A stretch of 33,821 bases of DNA from Albidovulum sp. (GTDB lineage: Bacteria; Pseudomonadota; Alphaproteobacteria; Rhodobacterales; Rhodobacteraceae). The translations under genes were made by a program, and so were the position numbers. This document shows positions 22,637-31,084 of this stretch, one piece after another. Within the stretch, counting starts at the first letter, position 1; the number at the start of each line of letters is the position of its first letter. Under the pieces are notes generated by a model, which searched no databases, was not told where the DNA came from, and saw only the letters and a list, made by a program, of their open reading frames with translations. The DNA lies in assembly GCA_020637635.1 (NCBI GenBank), contig JACKKB010000013.1, positions 1-33,821 on the forward strand, read 5' to 3'.

Positions 22637-23739
22637 CAGCCGGCCCGCTTGCCGAAGTCGATGCGCGGATCGACCAGCACATAGGTGAGGTCCGACAGGA
22701 TGTTGACGACAAGCCCCATGAGCCCGAAGGCATAGAGCGTCCCGAAGACCACGGGATAGTCGCGCTGCACCACGGCCTCGTAGCCCATGCGCCCGAGCCC
22801 GTCGAGCGAGAAGAGCACCTCGATCAGGAGCCCGCCGCCGAAGAGGACCGAGAGGAACAGCCCCGGAAACCCGGCGATCACGATCAGCATCGCGTTGCGG
22901 AAGACATGACGGTAAAGCACGCTTGCCTCGCCGAGGCCCTTGGCGCGCGCGGTCAGCACATACTGCTTGTTGATCTCGTCGAGGAAGCTGTTCTTGGTCA
23001 GGAGTGTCAGCGTCGCAAAGCTCGAGATCGTCGAGGCCACCACCGGCAGCGTGATGTGCCAGAAATAGTCGCCGATCTTCGCCGCGAGGCTCAGGTCCCA
23101 GAAGTTGTCGGAGACGAGACCGCGCAGCGGAAAGATCCGCCAGTAGCTGCCGCCCGCGAAGACGACGATGAGCAGCACGGCGAAGAGAAAGCCCGGGATC
23201 GCATAGCCGATGATGATCGCACCCGAGGTCCAGGTATCGAAGGGCGTGCCATCGCGGACCGCCTTGCGGATGCCAAGCGGGATCGAGATGAGATAGGCCA
23301 GAAGCGTCGACCAGAGCCCGAGCGTGATCGAGACCGGCATCTTCTCGATCACCAGATCGACGACCGAGATCGAGCGGAACCAGCTTTGCCCGAAGTCGAA
23401 GCGCAGGTAGCGGCCCATCATGTCGAGGAACCGTTCGAGCGGCGGCTTGTCGAACCCGAACTGCTTTTCAAGTTCGGCGATGAACTCCGGAGGCAGGCCG
23501 CGGGCGCCGATGTAGCGTTCATCGGCCGCGCCACCGCCGCCGCCGGTGTCCTGAGCCGACTGGCCGGCGTCACCCGATCCGGTGATGCCGCGCAGCGCGT
23601 CGCCCTCGCCCTCCAGGTTGGCAATGATCTGCTCGATCGGTCCGCCCGGCACGAACTGCACCAGCGCGAAGTTGATCACCATGATGCCAAGCAGCGTCGG
23701 GATGATCAGCAGCAGCCGTCGCAGGATATAGGCGAACAT
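22636..23739 (-). CDS. yejB: ABC transporter permease YejB
   Basis: First permease of the Yej system, 367 residues. It opens with MFAYILRRLLLIIPTLLGIM, the standard DppB/OppB helix, then VQFVPGGPIEQI. A periplasmic insertion rich in Gly/Ser/Asp (about residues 50-75) precedes GLPPEFIAELEKQFGFDKPP, and the EAA loop appears as YVLTARAKGLGEASVLYRHV. The Gly-rich insertion is a family feature of YejB in variable form. It lies 14 bases after yejA with AGGTAG before the ATG, and overlaps yejE by one base. Confidence 0.94.
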   Translation of the reverse strand: MFAYILRRLLLIIPTLLGIMVINFALVQFVPGGPIEQIIANLEGEGDALRGITGSGDAGQSAQDTGGGGGAADERYIGARGLPPEFIAELEKQFGFDKPPLERFLDMMGRYLRFDFGQSWFRSISVVDLVIEKMPVSITLGLWSTLLAYLISIPLGIRKAVRDGTPFDTWTSGAIIIGYAIPGFLFAVLLIVVFAGGSYWRIFPLRGLVSDNFWDLSLAAKIGDYFWHITLPVVASTISSFATLTLLTKNSFLDEINKQYVLTARAKGLGEASVLYRHVFRNAMLIVIAGFPGLFLSVLFGGGLLIEVLFSLDGLGRMGYEAVVQRDYPVVFGTLYAFGLMGLVVNILSDLTYVLVDPRIDFGKRAG

Positions 23740-23753
23740 CTACCTGCGGCTTC

Positions 23754-25646
23754 CTATCGGATCGCGCCGGCGGCCTTGAGGGCCGCCGCCTTGTCGGCGT
23801 CATACCACCAGAAGGTGAGCTCGCCCAGCGCATGCGGCGGCAACGGGTCGGGGTGGGCGTACATGTCGTAATAGGCCACCGAATAGACATCCTTGTACCA
23901 CTGCGGCACCGCGAACCGCCAGGCCCTGAGCACCCGGTCGAGCGCCCGCACCGCGACCTTGAGCTCGGCCCGGGTCTTGGCCAAGGTGACCTTCTCGATC
24001 AGCGCATCGACGGCGGGGTCGCTCAGCCCCTCGGTATTGAAGACATCGTTCAGCCCCTCGGTGCCGAAGCTTTGCTTCAGCCCGGCGCCCGGCTCGTAGC
24101 CGGTCGGGAACTGGTCGGTGATGATGTCGAAATCGAAGGACCGCGACCGCGCCGTGTACTGGGGCGTGTCGACCCGGCTGAGGCTCGCATCGACGCCAAG
24201 CGCGCGCAGGTTCTCGACGAAGGGGTTGACGACGCGGTCGAAGGCGGGATCGTCCTCGAGGAATTCGATCCTGAGCGTCTCGCCGCCCGCGTTCCGGCGC
24301 ATGCCGTCGCTGCCGACCGCCCAGCCGGCGGCGTCCAGAAGCGCCGCCGCCTTGCGCAGGTTGCCGCGGTCGAGCTGGCGCGCGCCCGAAACCGGCGCCA
24401 TCACCGCTTCCTGGTCGAGAACGCCCGCCGGCAGCTTGTCCTTCAGGGGCTCAAGGAGTGCCAGCTCGTCGGCATCGGGCAGCCCGGTGGCGGCAAGATC
24501 ACTGTTTTCCCAGAACGAGTTTATGCGCTGGTAGAGGCCGTAGAAGAGCGTTTCGTTCGACCATTCGAAGTTGAACATGAGGCCGATCGCCTCGCGCACG
24601 CGGATATCCTGGAACTTCTGCCGTCGCAGGTTCATCACGAAGGACTGGCCGGTCGCGATATCGCCGTCCTTCAGCTCGGCCTTGATCACCCAGCCCTTCT
24701 GGATGGCCGGAAAATCATAGGCCGTGGCCCAGTTCTTCGACGAGTTCTCGTTGCGGAAGGTGAAATCGCCGGCCTTGAAGGCCTCGAGTGCCGCGGTTGA
24801 ATCGCCAAAATACTCGATCCGGATCCGGTCGAAATTGTTCTGGCCCACATTGATCGGCAGGTCCTTGCCCCAGTAGTCGGGATCGCGACGCCAGACGACG
24901 CGCTGGTTCACGTCGAAACTGTCGAGCACGTAGGGCCCGGTGCCGATGCCGGGGTCCATCCGGCTCTCGTCGAGCTTGGCGCCGGTCTTCTCGAACCAGG
25001 CCTTCGACATCACCGGCATGCCGCCCGCCATCTGGATGCGCTCGCGCGGGCTGCTTTCGGGCTTGAACGTGTATTTCACCGTTTCGGGGTCGATCACCTC
25101 GACCGTGTCGACGAACTGGCCGAGCACGGCGCGGAACGACACGAGCCCCTCGCGCGCGAAGAGGTCGGTGGTGAACTTCACGTCGTCGGCGGTCATCGGC
25201 GTGCCGTCGGAGAAATGCACTTCGGGGCGCAGGTGGAAGATGACCCAGGCCTTGTCCTCGGGATACTCGATGGTCTTGCAGAGCAGGCAGTAGAGCGCGC
25301 CGATCTCGTCGGCGGTGCCGACCATCATGTCTTCGTAGATCGCACTCGAAAGTGCCGCCGCGCGGCCCTTCTGGGTATAGGGGTTGAAACTGTCGAAGGT
25401 GCCGAACGTCGCCTCCGAGATCTCGCCGCCCTTCGGCGCGGCGGGGTTCACGTAGTCGAGATGCGCGAAGTCGGCGGCGTATTTCGAAGGCTCGCCGAAG
25501 GTGGTGATGCTGTGCGACACGATCGTGTCGCCGGCGGCCAGGGCGCGGCCGGCGCAGAAGACCGCCAGCGCCAGCGCCGCCCCGAGGCCGCTTGCCCTGG
25601 CCCTGGCCGTCCCGCCCCGCTTGCGAAACCCCATGCCGCTCATCAT
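23754..25646 (-). CDS. yejA: extracellular solute-binding protein YejA
   Basis: Periplasmic SBP family 5 (oligopeptide/microcin C type) receptor, 630 residues against 604 in E. coli. A Sec signal peptide is clear: positive residues FRKRGGTARAR, hydrophobic LGAALALAVFCAG, and cleavage near RALA (37). The mature protein begins GDTIVSHSITTFGEPSKYAADF and has LDYVNPAAPKGGEI, GTFDSFNPYTQKGRAA and EVHFSDGTPMTADDVKF, the class 5 SBP signature. ATG 25646 has AGGGGG six bases upstream, so the longer open frame beyond it is not coding. First gene of yejABEF-glycosyltransferase. A CLLC pair near residue 113-116 of the precursor is unusual but unexplained. Confidence 0.94.
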   Translation of the reverse strand: MMSGMGFRKRGGTARARASGLGAALALAVFCAGRALAAGDTIVSHSITTFGEPSKYAADFAHLDYVNPAAPKGGEISEATFGTFDSFNPYTQKGRAAALSSAIYEDMMVGTADEIGALYCLLCKTIEYPEDKAWVIFHLRPEVHFSDGTPMTADDVKFTTDLFAREGLVSFRAVLGQFVDTVEVIDPETVKYTFKPESSPRERIQMAGGMPVMSKAWFEKTGAKLDESRMDPGIGTGPYVLDSFDVNQRVVWRRDPDYWGKDLPINVGQNNFDRIRIEYFGDSTAALEAFKAGDFTFRNENSSKNWATAYDFPAIQKGWVIKAELKDGDIATGQSFVMNLRRQKFQDIRVREAIGLMFNFEWSNETLFYGLYQRINSFWENSDLAATGLPDADELALLEPLKDKLPAGVLDQEAVMAPVSGARQLDRGNLRKAAALLDAAGWAVGSDGMRRNAGGETLRIEFLEDDPAFDRVVNPFVENLRALGVDASLSRVDTPQYTARSRSFDFDIITDQFPTGYEPGAGLKQSFGTEGLNDVFNTEGLSDPAVDALIEKVTLAKTRAELKVAVRALDRVLRAWRFAVPQWYKDVYSVAYYDMYAHPDPLPPHALGELTFWWYDADKAAALKAAGAIR

Positions 25647-25680
25647 CTCAGTCCCCCTGGCCGGTCTGGCTGCTGCCCAA

Positions 25681-25708
25681 GCTAGAACGTGCAGGCAAGG
25701 CGCATCAA
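25681..25708 (-). promoter_or_regulatory. candidate promoter of the yej operon
   Basis: On the minus strand TTGATG (25703-25708) and TCTAGC (25681-25686) are 16 bases apart and sit 35-62 bases before the yejA ATG, between the cycM terminator and the gene. The -35 is 4/6, the -10 is poor. This is the only plausible promoter seen in the gap. Confidence 0.3.
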
Positions 25709-25754
25709 GTTGCGAATTTGTGATTTTCCGGTCCGGCGCGCGTCGCGGGGCCCC

Positions 25755-25785
25755 TGAAAACGAAAGGCCGCCCCGCGGGGCGGCC
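25755..25785 (-). terminator. intrinsic terminator of cycM
   Basis: The 20-base perfect palindrome at 25766-25785 (GGCCGCCC...GGGCGGCC) is followed on the minus strand by TTTCGTTTTC. It lies 42 bases after the cycM stop and before the yejA gene. Strong stem plus T-rich tail make this the clearest Rho-independent terminator in the window. Confidence 0.85.
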
Positions 25786-25827
25786 CGGTGCGGCGCCGGG
25801 GATGCGCCGGGGAGGCGCGCGCCCCTC

Positions 25828-26355
25828 TCAGCCGCCGAGCGTCGCCAGATAGGCGATGACATTGGCGCGATCCTCGATCTTCGGCAGGCCCGCGAAGGTC
25901 ATCTTGGTGCCCGGCACCGCGCCCTTGGGGTTGGTCAGGAAAAGCTCGAGCGACTGCGGATCCCAATTGCCGCCATGCGCCTTCATCGCGTCCGAATAGG
26001 CGAAATCGCCAACCGATGCGACCGCCCGCTCGACGACGCCGTTCAGATGCGGTCCGGTGGCGTTGGTGCCGTCGATCTTGTGGCAGGCCTTGCATTTCGA
26101 GAACACCTTCTCGCCGGCGGCCGCGTCGGCCGAGGCGTAGACCGTCGCGAAATCGGGGCCGGCCGCAGCCTCGCCCCCGGCCGCGGACTCGCTCGCTCCG
26201 GTGTCGATCGTGTAGGCCTGCGAGACCTCCTCGCCGTGGCCGGCCTCGGGCCCGGTGTGGTAAAGCGCTTCGGCCGCCCAGTTGCCAAGCAGGAAGACCA
26301 GCAAGGACCCGCACAGTCCGCCAACGGCCTTGGTGATCGTCATGGTGTCGAACAT
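25828..26355 (-). CDS. cycM: membrane-anchored cytochrome c552 / c-y type
   Basis: Electron carrier tethered to the periplasmic face of the inner membrane, passing electrons from the bc1 complex to terminal oxidases (or a photosynthetic reaction centre where present). The 175-residue protein begins MFDTMTITKAVGGLCGSLLVFLLGNWAAE, an uncleaved anchor helix (about 8-27), followed by an acidic Ala/Gly-rich linker (30-70), then a class I cytochrome c domain with the heme site CKACH and the axial Met in PGTKMTFAGLP. The arrangement strongly resembles Paracoccus CycM. GAGG lies six bases before the ATG. Divergent from pheA; terminated by the palindrome at 25766-25785. Confidence 0.92.
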   Translation of the reverse strand: MFDTMTITKAVGGLCGSLLVFLLGNWAAEALYHTGPEAGHGEEVSQAYTIDTGASESAAGGEAAAGPDFATVYASADAAAGEKVFSKCKACHKIDGTNATGPHLNGVVERAVASVGDFAYSDAMKAHGGNWDPQSLELFLTNPKGAVPGTKMTFAGLPKIEDRANVIAYLATLGG

Positions 26356-26385
26356 GTCGCGCCTCGTACCTTATCGCTCGGGGCG

Positions 26386-26415
26386 TATCTATCCGCTTCC
26401 CAGTGCCAGTTTCAA
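26386..26415 (-). promoter_or_regulatory. candidate cycM promoter
   Basis: Minus-strand TTGAAA (26410-26415, 5/6 match) is followed by GATAGATA (26386-26393), giving a -10 of GATAGA at 16 or TAGATA at 18 bases. It lies 31-60 bases before the cycM ATG. Confidence 0.4.
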
Positions 26416-26423
26416 GGTATAGT
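26395..26423 (+). promoter_or_regulatory. candidate pheA promoter
   Basis: TATAGT (26418-26423) matches the -10 consensus at 5/6; the -35 position 17 bases upstream (GCTTCC) is weak. It overlaps the -35 of the divergent cycM promoter, so the two could compete. Confidence 0.38.
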
Positions 26424-26495
26424 TAGCACGACGAAACGCCCGGCGGCACGGACGGGCCTGCCCCCGCCCCCGGGCCGACGTCGAGGAGACCCCCC

Positions 26496-27329
26496 ATGAC
26501 CGGTCGCATCGCCTTTCAGGGAGAACCCGGAGCCTATTCGCACGAGGCCTGCCGCGACGCCCGTCCGGGCATGGAGCCCCTGCCCTGCCGCAGCTTCGAG
26601 GAAACGATCGACGCGGTGCAGAGCGGCGCGGCCGACCTTGCCATGCTGCCGGTCGAGAACACGACCTACGGACGTGTCGCCGACATCCACCGCCTGTTGC
26701 CGGAATCCGGCCTGCACATCGTCGACGAGGCCTTCGTGCGGGTTCATATCAGCCTGATGGCGATGCCGGGCGTCGCGCTGAAGGATATCCGCCTGGTGCG
26801 CGCCCATCTCGTGCTGCTGCCGCAATGCGCGGCCTTCCTGAAGCAACACGGCATCAGGGGCGTTGCCGCCGCTGACAGCGCCGGAGCCGCGGCCGATCTG
26901 GCCCGCGCCGGGCTGCGTGACGAGGGCGCGCTCGCCTCCGATCTGGCGGCCGACATCCATGGGCTCGAGATCCTCGCCCGCCATATCGAGGATCGCGAAC
27001 ACAACACCACGCGCTTTCTCGTCATGGCCCGTGAACCGGACCTCTCTCGGCGCGGCCGCACGGGGATGATGACGACCTTCGTCTTTCAGGTCCGCAACCT
27101 GCCTGCGGCGCTCTACAAGGCCATGGGTGGCTTTGCGACCAACGGCGTCAACATGACCAAGCTTGAAAGCTACATGGTCGACGGGTCCTTCACCGCGACC
27201 CAGTTCTACGCCGATATCGAGGGCCATCCCGACGACGAGAACGTGCGCCGCGCGCTCGAGGAGCTCGAGTATTTCACCTCGTATCTGAAGATCCTCGGCG
27301 TCTATCCGGCCGACCGCAGCCGGCACTGA
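26496..27329 (+). CDS. pheA: prephenate dehydratase
   Basis: Converts prephenate to phenylpyruvate in phenylalanine synthesis. The 277-residue monofunctional enzyme has the two-lobed PDT domain: RIAFQGEPGAYSHEA at the start, GAADLAMLPVENTTYGRV, the catalytic EHNTTRFLVM near residues 167-176, then an ACT domain from about 188 (TTFVFQVRNLPAALYKAMGG). The ACT effector motif usually written ESRP reads ESYM here (KLESYMVDG), and the GALV position is not typical, so feedback by phenylalanine may differ. GAGGAG lies eight bases before the ATG. No chorismate mutase domain. Divergent from cycM, convergent with the SRPBCC gene. Confidence 0.95.
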   Translation: MTGRIAFQGEPGAYSHEACRDARPGMEPLPCRSFEETIDAVQSGAADLAMLPVENTTYGRVADIHRLLPESGLHIVDEAFVRVHISLMAMPGVALKDIRLVRAHLVLLPQCAAFLKQHGIRGVAAADSAGAAADLARAGLRDEGALASDLAADIHGLEILARHIEDREHNTTRFLVMAREPDLSRRGRTGMMTTFVFQVRNLPAALYKAMGGFATNGVNMTKLESYMVDGSFTATQFYADIEGHPDDENVRRALEELEYFTSYLKILGVYPADRSRH

Positions 27330-27331
27330 AC

Positions 27332-27361
27332 GCCGGTTCAGAAAAGGCCGGTTCAGAAAAG
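27332..27361. repeat. two tandem copies of a 15-bp unit plus a partial third
   Basis: GCCGGTTCAGAAAAG occurs at 27332-27346 and exactly again at 27347-27361, then GCCGG starts a third copy. The second copy encodes the end and stop codon of the SRPBCC gene on the minus strand; the first copy is an untranslated duplicate of the same end. Replication slippage is the likely origin. Confidence 0.85.
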
Positions 27362-27826
27362 GCCGGGCTTCAGCCGCTTCAGCTCGAGGTCGATCGCGAA
27401 TTTCTGCACCCGCGCCTCGAACCGGCGCGCATAGCTCGCCTTGCTGAGCCGCACCGATTGCAGCAGGAGCCGCGCCGGCAGCGTGCGCGGGCGGATCTCG
27501 AGCTCGACCGCGATCCGCGTGCGGGACTTCGAGAGCGCCAGCAGCGCCATGTCGAGCTGGGCGGTATAGCCGGTGCTCTGCCCGGCGAACCGCATCGCCC
27601 TGGGCGCGTCGTATTCGGTCATCTCGCAAAGGAGCCGGCGCATCTTGCCGCGCAGCGGAAAGCGCAGGTTCCAGACCGCGCCCCGGGCGACGGGGACGGT
27701 CGGGTCATTGCGCGTCACCTCGGCGCCGCGCCGCAATGCCGCACGCTCGAATCCCTCGAAATCCGAAAGCGCGGCAAAGACCTCTTCTGCCGGCGCCTCG
27801 ATATCTTCCCTGGTCGAGAACTTCAT
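27353..27826 (-). CDS. SRPBCC family protein (polyketide cyclase/START-like fold)
   Basis: A 157-residue cytosolic protein starting MKFSTREDIEAPAEEVFAALSDFEGFERAA, the characteristic opening strand and helix of SRPBCC hydrophobic-ligand folds. Central strands are basic and aromatic (WNLRFPLRGKMRRLLCEM), and the C-terminal long helix runs through KASYARRFEARVQKFAIDLE. No catalytic residues can be recognised, and no ligand can be named. Upstream sequence AGGAACGGGTGGG gives a usable ribosome site. It follows nudC by 36 bases on the same strand and may be cotranscribed with it. Its last codons lie in a tandem 15-bp duplication. Confidence 0.8.
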   Translation of the reverse strand: MKFSTREDIEAPAEEVFAALSDFEGFERAALRRGAEVTRNDPTVPVARGAVWNLRFPLRGKMRRLLCEMTEYDAPRAMRFAGQSTGYTAQLDMALLALSKSRTRIAVELEIRPRTLPARLLLQSVRLSKASYARRFEARVQKFAIDLELKRLKPGLF

Positions 27827-27862
27827 CCCACCCGTTCCTACAGGACCGCCGTCACCGTGGCC

Positions 27863-28825
27863 TCAATCCAGCCGGTCCGCAACCCAGTTGGTCATCAAAA
27901 ACCCCGCGATCGCCCCTGAGCGGGGCCTGCGGATGCGCTGATGCAGACCGGCGAGCACCTCGGCCATCTCCTCGCGGGTGACCCAGAGCGCATCCTCGAT
28001 CTCGGTGGGATCGGGCGTGATTTCCTCGCTCTCCGCCACACCCTCGCAACCGATCATGAGCGAGGCGGGATAGGGCCAGGGCTGGCTCGCGAGATACCGC
28101 ACCGCGCCCACCCGGACGCCGGTTTCCTCGGCCACCTCGCGGCGAACCGCGGCCTCCAGTGTCTCGCCGGGTTCCATGAAGCCCGCCAGACAGGAATACA
28201 TGCCCTCGGGCCAGCCCGGCGAGCGGCCGAGCAGGAGCCGGTTGCCGCGCGTGACAAGCATGATCACCACCGGATCGGTGCGCGGAAAATGCTGTGCACC
28301 GCAGGATGGGCAGACCCGCTGCCAGCCGGCGTGGCGGGCCACGCTCGGTGCGCCGCAGGTCGAACAGAACCGGTGCGACCGGTGCCACCCCAGGACCGAC
28401 TTGGCGGTGACCATGAACTCGGCGTCGGCGCGCGGCAAGCTCGCCATGACGGTGCGCAGCTCCGCGAACCGGTAGCTTCCATCAAGATCGGGATGCCGGA
28501 ACTCGGTCGGGTCGAGGAAGGCGCCCCGCGCCGGTTCCGCGCCGTCCGGCGGCTCCCAGGCCGAGAGGTCGACGGCAAAGCGGGCGGCACCGTCCGCGTC
28601 CAGTCCAAGGAAGACCTCGGGCTCCGAGGCGGCCGCGAGCGCCGGATCGCCGCGCACGAGCCAGCCCGCCCCGTCGGGCCCGAGAAGCGGCAGCCCGCGC
28701 CAGACCGGCAGGATCCGGGCGGCCGGCTCGCCGGCCCGGCTTGCAAGCGCCTCGGGACGGGTCCTGAGCCAGGCCGCGCGGTCGATCCCCGCGCCGGCGA
28801 ATGTCACCGTTTCCGCACTTCTCAT
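27863..28825 (-). CDS. nudC: NAD(+) diphosphatase (NudC-type Nudix hydrolase)
   Basis: Nudix enzyme hydrolysing NADH/NAD (and NAD caps on RNA in E. coli) to NMN(H) and AMP. The 320-residue protein has a poorly conserved N-terminal domain, a zinc ribbon with CSTCG and CPSCG (about 153-174), a complete Nudix box between about residues 213 and 235 (GFMEPGE...RREVAEETGV), and the NudC-specific SQPWPYP motif just after it. ATG 28825 is preceded by GGAGG five to six bases upstream; the open frame continues upstream but without coding character. Divergent from cpdB across a 215-base gap, and probably the first gene of nudC-SRPBCC. Confidence 0.95.
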   Translation of the reverse strand: MRSAETVTFAGAGIDRAAWLRTRPEALASRAGEPAARILPVWRGLPLLGPDGAGWLVRGDPALAAASEPEVFLGLDADGAARFAVDLSAWEPPDGAEPARGAFLDPTEFRHPDLDGSYRFAELRTVMASLPRADAEFMVTAKSVLGWHRSHRFCSTCGAPSVARHAGWQRVCPSCGAQHFPRTDPVVIMLVTRGNRLLLGRSPGWPEGMYSCLAGFMEPGETLEAAVRREVAEETGVRVGAVRYLASQPWPYPASLMIGCEGVAESEEITPDPTEIEDALWVTREEMAEVLAGLHQRIRRPRSGAIAGFLMTNWVADRLD

Positions 28826-28964
28826 CGCGCCCTCCGTCGGGCGCGGTTTCGCACGGCTGCGAAGGCGTTGCAATCTCGTGGACAACAGCCCGGAATTGCG
28901 AGGATAATGCAACTCAGGATTGAATTTCAGACCATTACACAACCAAGGAGTTACATCACGCCGA

Positions 28965-29001
28965 TTGACACGATAGCATCGCGGGCGTGTCGTGCTAGTA
29001 T
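28965..29001 (+). promoter_or_regulatory. candidate cpdB promoter region
   Basis: A perfect TTGACA (28965-28970) lies in the relatively AT-rich 215-base gap between nudC and cpdB. A -10 at 17 bases (TGTCGT) is poor, whereas TGC-TAGTAT (28993-29001) looks like an extended -10 but is 25 bases away. The arms GACACG (28967-28972) and CGTGTC (28986-28991) form an inverted repeat across the -35, possibly an operator. The rest of the gap shows nothing I can name. Confidence 0.38.
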
Positions 29002-29040
29002 CGGATGATCTCTCCCCCAGTATCCACAAAGGAGACGTCC

Positions 29041-31020
29041 ATGCATTCCCCCGCCCACAACGCCCTCAGCCGCCGGGAGTTCCTGGCCCGCACCACTGCC
29101 GGAGCTTCGTTGATCGCGCTGCATCCCTATTCCGCATTCGCCGCCACGAACCAGGCCCATCTGCGGATCATGGAAACCACGGACCTGCATGTCCATGTCT
29201 TTCCCTACGATTACTATGCCGACAAGCCCAGCGACACGGTCGGCCTGGCCCGCACGGCGGCGATCATCGACAAGATCCGCGCCGAGGCGACGAACGCGCT
29301 TCTGATCGACAACGGCGACTTTCTGCAGGGCAACCCGATGGGCGACTACATCGCCTACGAGCGCGGCATGAAGGACGGCGACATGCATCCCGTGATTACC
29401 GCGATGAACACGCTCAACTTCGATTGCTCGACGCTCGGCAACCATGAGTTCAACTACGGGCTCGATTTCCTCATGACCTCGCTCGCCGGCGCGAACTTCC
29501 CCATCGTCTGCGCGAATGTCGCGAAGACCCTCGGCGTCACCGCGCGCGAAGACGAGACGCTCCTGAAGCCCTACATCATCCTCGACCGCGAGGTGACGGA
29601 TGGAGCCGGCACCGCCTATCCGATCCGCGTCGGCCTGATCGGCTTCGTGCCGCCGCAGATCATGAACTGGGATCGCGCCAATCTGGAAGGCAAGGTCCAG
29701 GCCCGCGACATCGTTCAGGCGGCCGAGGCCTTCGTGCCGCAGATGCTGGAAGAGGGCTGCGACGTGATCGTGGCGCTCTGCCATTCCGGAATCGGCGCGG
29801 CGGAACATGCCGAGGGGATGGAAAACGCCGCCGTGCCGCTCGCCCGGGTCGACGGGATCGACGCCCTTCTGACCGGCCACAGCCATCTCGTCTTCCCCTC
29901 GCCCACCTACGACGGCTTCGCCGAGGTCGACGTGGCCAAGGGCACCGTCTCGGGCAAGCCTGCGGTCATGGGCGGATTCTGGGGCTCGCACATGGGGCTC
30001 ATCGACCTTCTGCTCGAACGCGACGGCAACCGCTGGAAGGTGGTCGCGGCCACCACGGAAGCCCGCCCGATCTACCAGCGCAACGAGGACCGGTCGATCA
30101 CCGCCCTTGTCGAGAGCGTGCCCTCGGTCCTGGCTTCGGTCGAGAAGGAACACGAGGCGACGCTCGCCTATGTCCGCGAGGCGGTCGGCAAGACCTCGGC
30201 GCCGCTCTACAGCTACTTCGCGCTGGTCGCCGACGACCCTTCGGTGCAGATCGTCTCGATCGCGCAGAAATGGTATATCGCGCAGATGCTCGAAGGCACG
30301 GACTATGCCGGCTTGCCGCTTCTGAGCGCGGCGGCCCCCTTCAAGGCGGGCGGCCGTGGCGGGCCGGACTACTACACCGACGTGCCGGCCGGAGATGTGG
30401 CGATCAAGAACGTTGCCGACCTCTACCTCTATCCGAACACCATCCGCGCCGTGAAGGTGACCGGCCAAGAGCTCAAGGACTGGCTCGAACGGTCGGCCGG
30501 CATGTTCAACCAGATCGAGCCGGGCAAGGCCGATCAGGTTCTCCTGAACCCCGACTTCCCGTCCTACAATTTCGACGTGATCGACGGAGTGACCTATGAG
30601 ATCGACCTCTCGCAACCCTCGAAATACGGGCCGAAGGGCGAGGAGCTGAACCCCGGCGCGAACCGCATCACCGGGCTCAGCCTTGACGGCAAGCCGGTGG
30701 ATCCGGCGGCCGAATTCGTCATCGCCACGAACAATTACCGGGCCGGCGGGGGCGGCGATTTCCCCGGCGCCAAGGGCGACACCATCATTTTCGAGGGCCC
30801 GGATACCAACCGTGACATCATCGTGCGCTACATCCACACCGAAGGCACGATCAATCCCAAGGCCGACGGCAACTGGCGTTTCAAGCCGATGCCGGGCACG
30901 AGCGTTCTCTTCGACACCGGTCCCAGGGCGGCAGACTACCTGTCGGAGGTCACGACGCTCGCCATCGAGCCGGCAGGCGACGGCCCGGACGGATTCGCGC
31001 GGTTCCGCATCACGCTCTGA
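29041..31020 (+). CDS. cpdB: 2',3'-cyclic-nucleotide 2'-phosphodiesterase / 3'-nucleotidase
   Basis: Periplasmic metallophosphoesterase opening 2',3'-cyclic nucleotides from RNA breakdown and dephosphorylating 3'-nucleotides for salvage. The N-terminus has a twin-arginine signal (SRREFLARTTAGASLIALH, cleavage near AFAA), so it is exported folded. The metal-binding motifs are METTDLHVHV (about 44-53), NGDFLQGNPMGDY, LGNHEFNYG (about 132-140), CHSGIG and LTGHSH (near 277-282). The C-terminal nucleotidase domain contains NNYRAGGGGDFPG. At 659 residues it matches E. coli CpdB (647). AAGGAG precedes the ATG by seven bases. Divergent from nudC, so two nucleotide-degrading genes share the control region. 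Confidence 0.95.
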   Translation: MHSPAHNALSRREFLARTTAGASLIALHPYSAFAATNQAHLRIMETTDLHVHVFPYDYYADKPSDTVGLARTAAIIDKIRAEATNALLIDNGDFLQGNPMGDYIAYERGMKDGDMHPVITAMNTLNFDCSTLGNHEFNYGLDFLMTSLAGANFPIVCANVAKTLGVTAREDETLLKPYIILDREVTDGAGTAYPIRVGLIGFVPPQIMNWDRANLEGKVQARDIVQAAEAFVPQMLEEGCDVIVALCHSGIGAAEHAEGMENAAVPLARVDGIDALLTGHSHLVFPSPTYDGFAEVDVAKGTVSGKPAVMGGFWGSHMGLIDLLLERDGNRWKVVAATTEARPIYQRNEDRSITALVESVPSVLASVEKEHEATLAYVREAVGKTSAPLYSYFALVADDPSVQIVSIAQKWYIAQMLEGTDYAGLPLLSAAAPFKAGGRGGPDYYTDVPAGDVAIKNVADLYLYPNTIRAVKVTGQELKDWLERSAGMFNQIEPGKADQVLLNPDFPSYNFDVIDGVTYEIDLSQPSKYGPKGEELNPGANRITGLSLDGKPVDPAAEFVIATNNYRAGGGGDFPGAKGDTIIFEGPDTNRDIIVRYIHTEGTINPKADGNWRFKPMPGTSVLFDTGPRAADYLSEVTTLAIEPAGDGPDGFARFRITL

Positions 31021-31084
31021 GCTTGCCCGCCGCCCGCACCGGGGCGATAAGGGGGCGGGCGCCGCTCCGGCGCAGGGAGAAACC

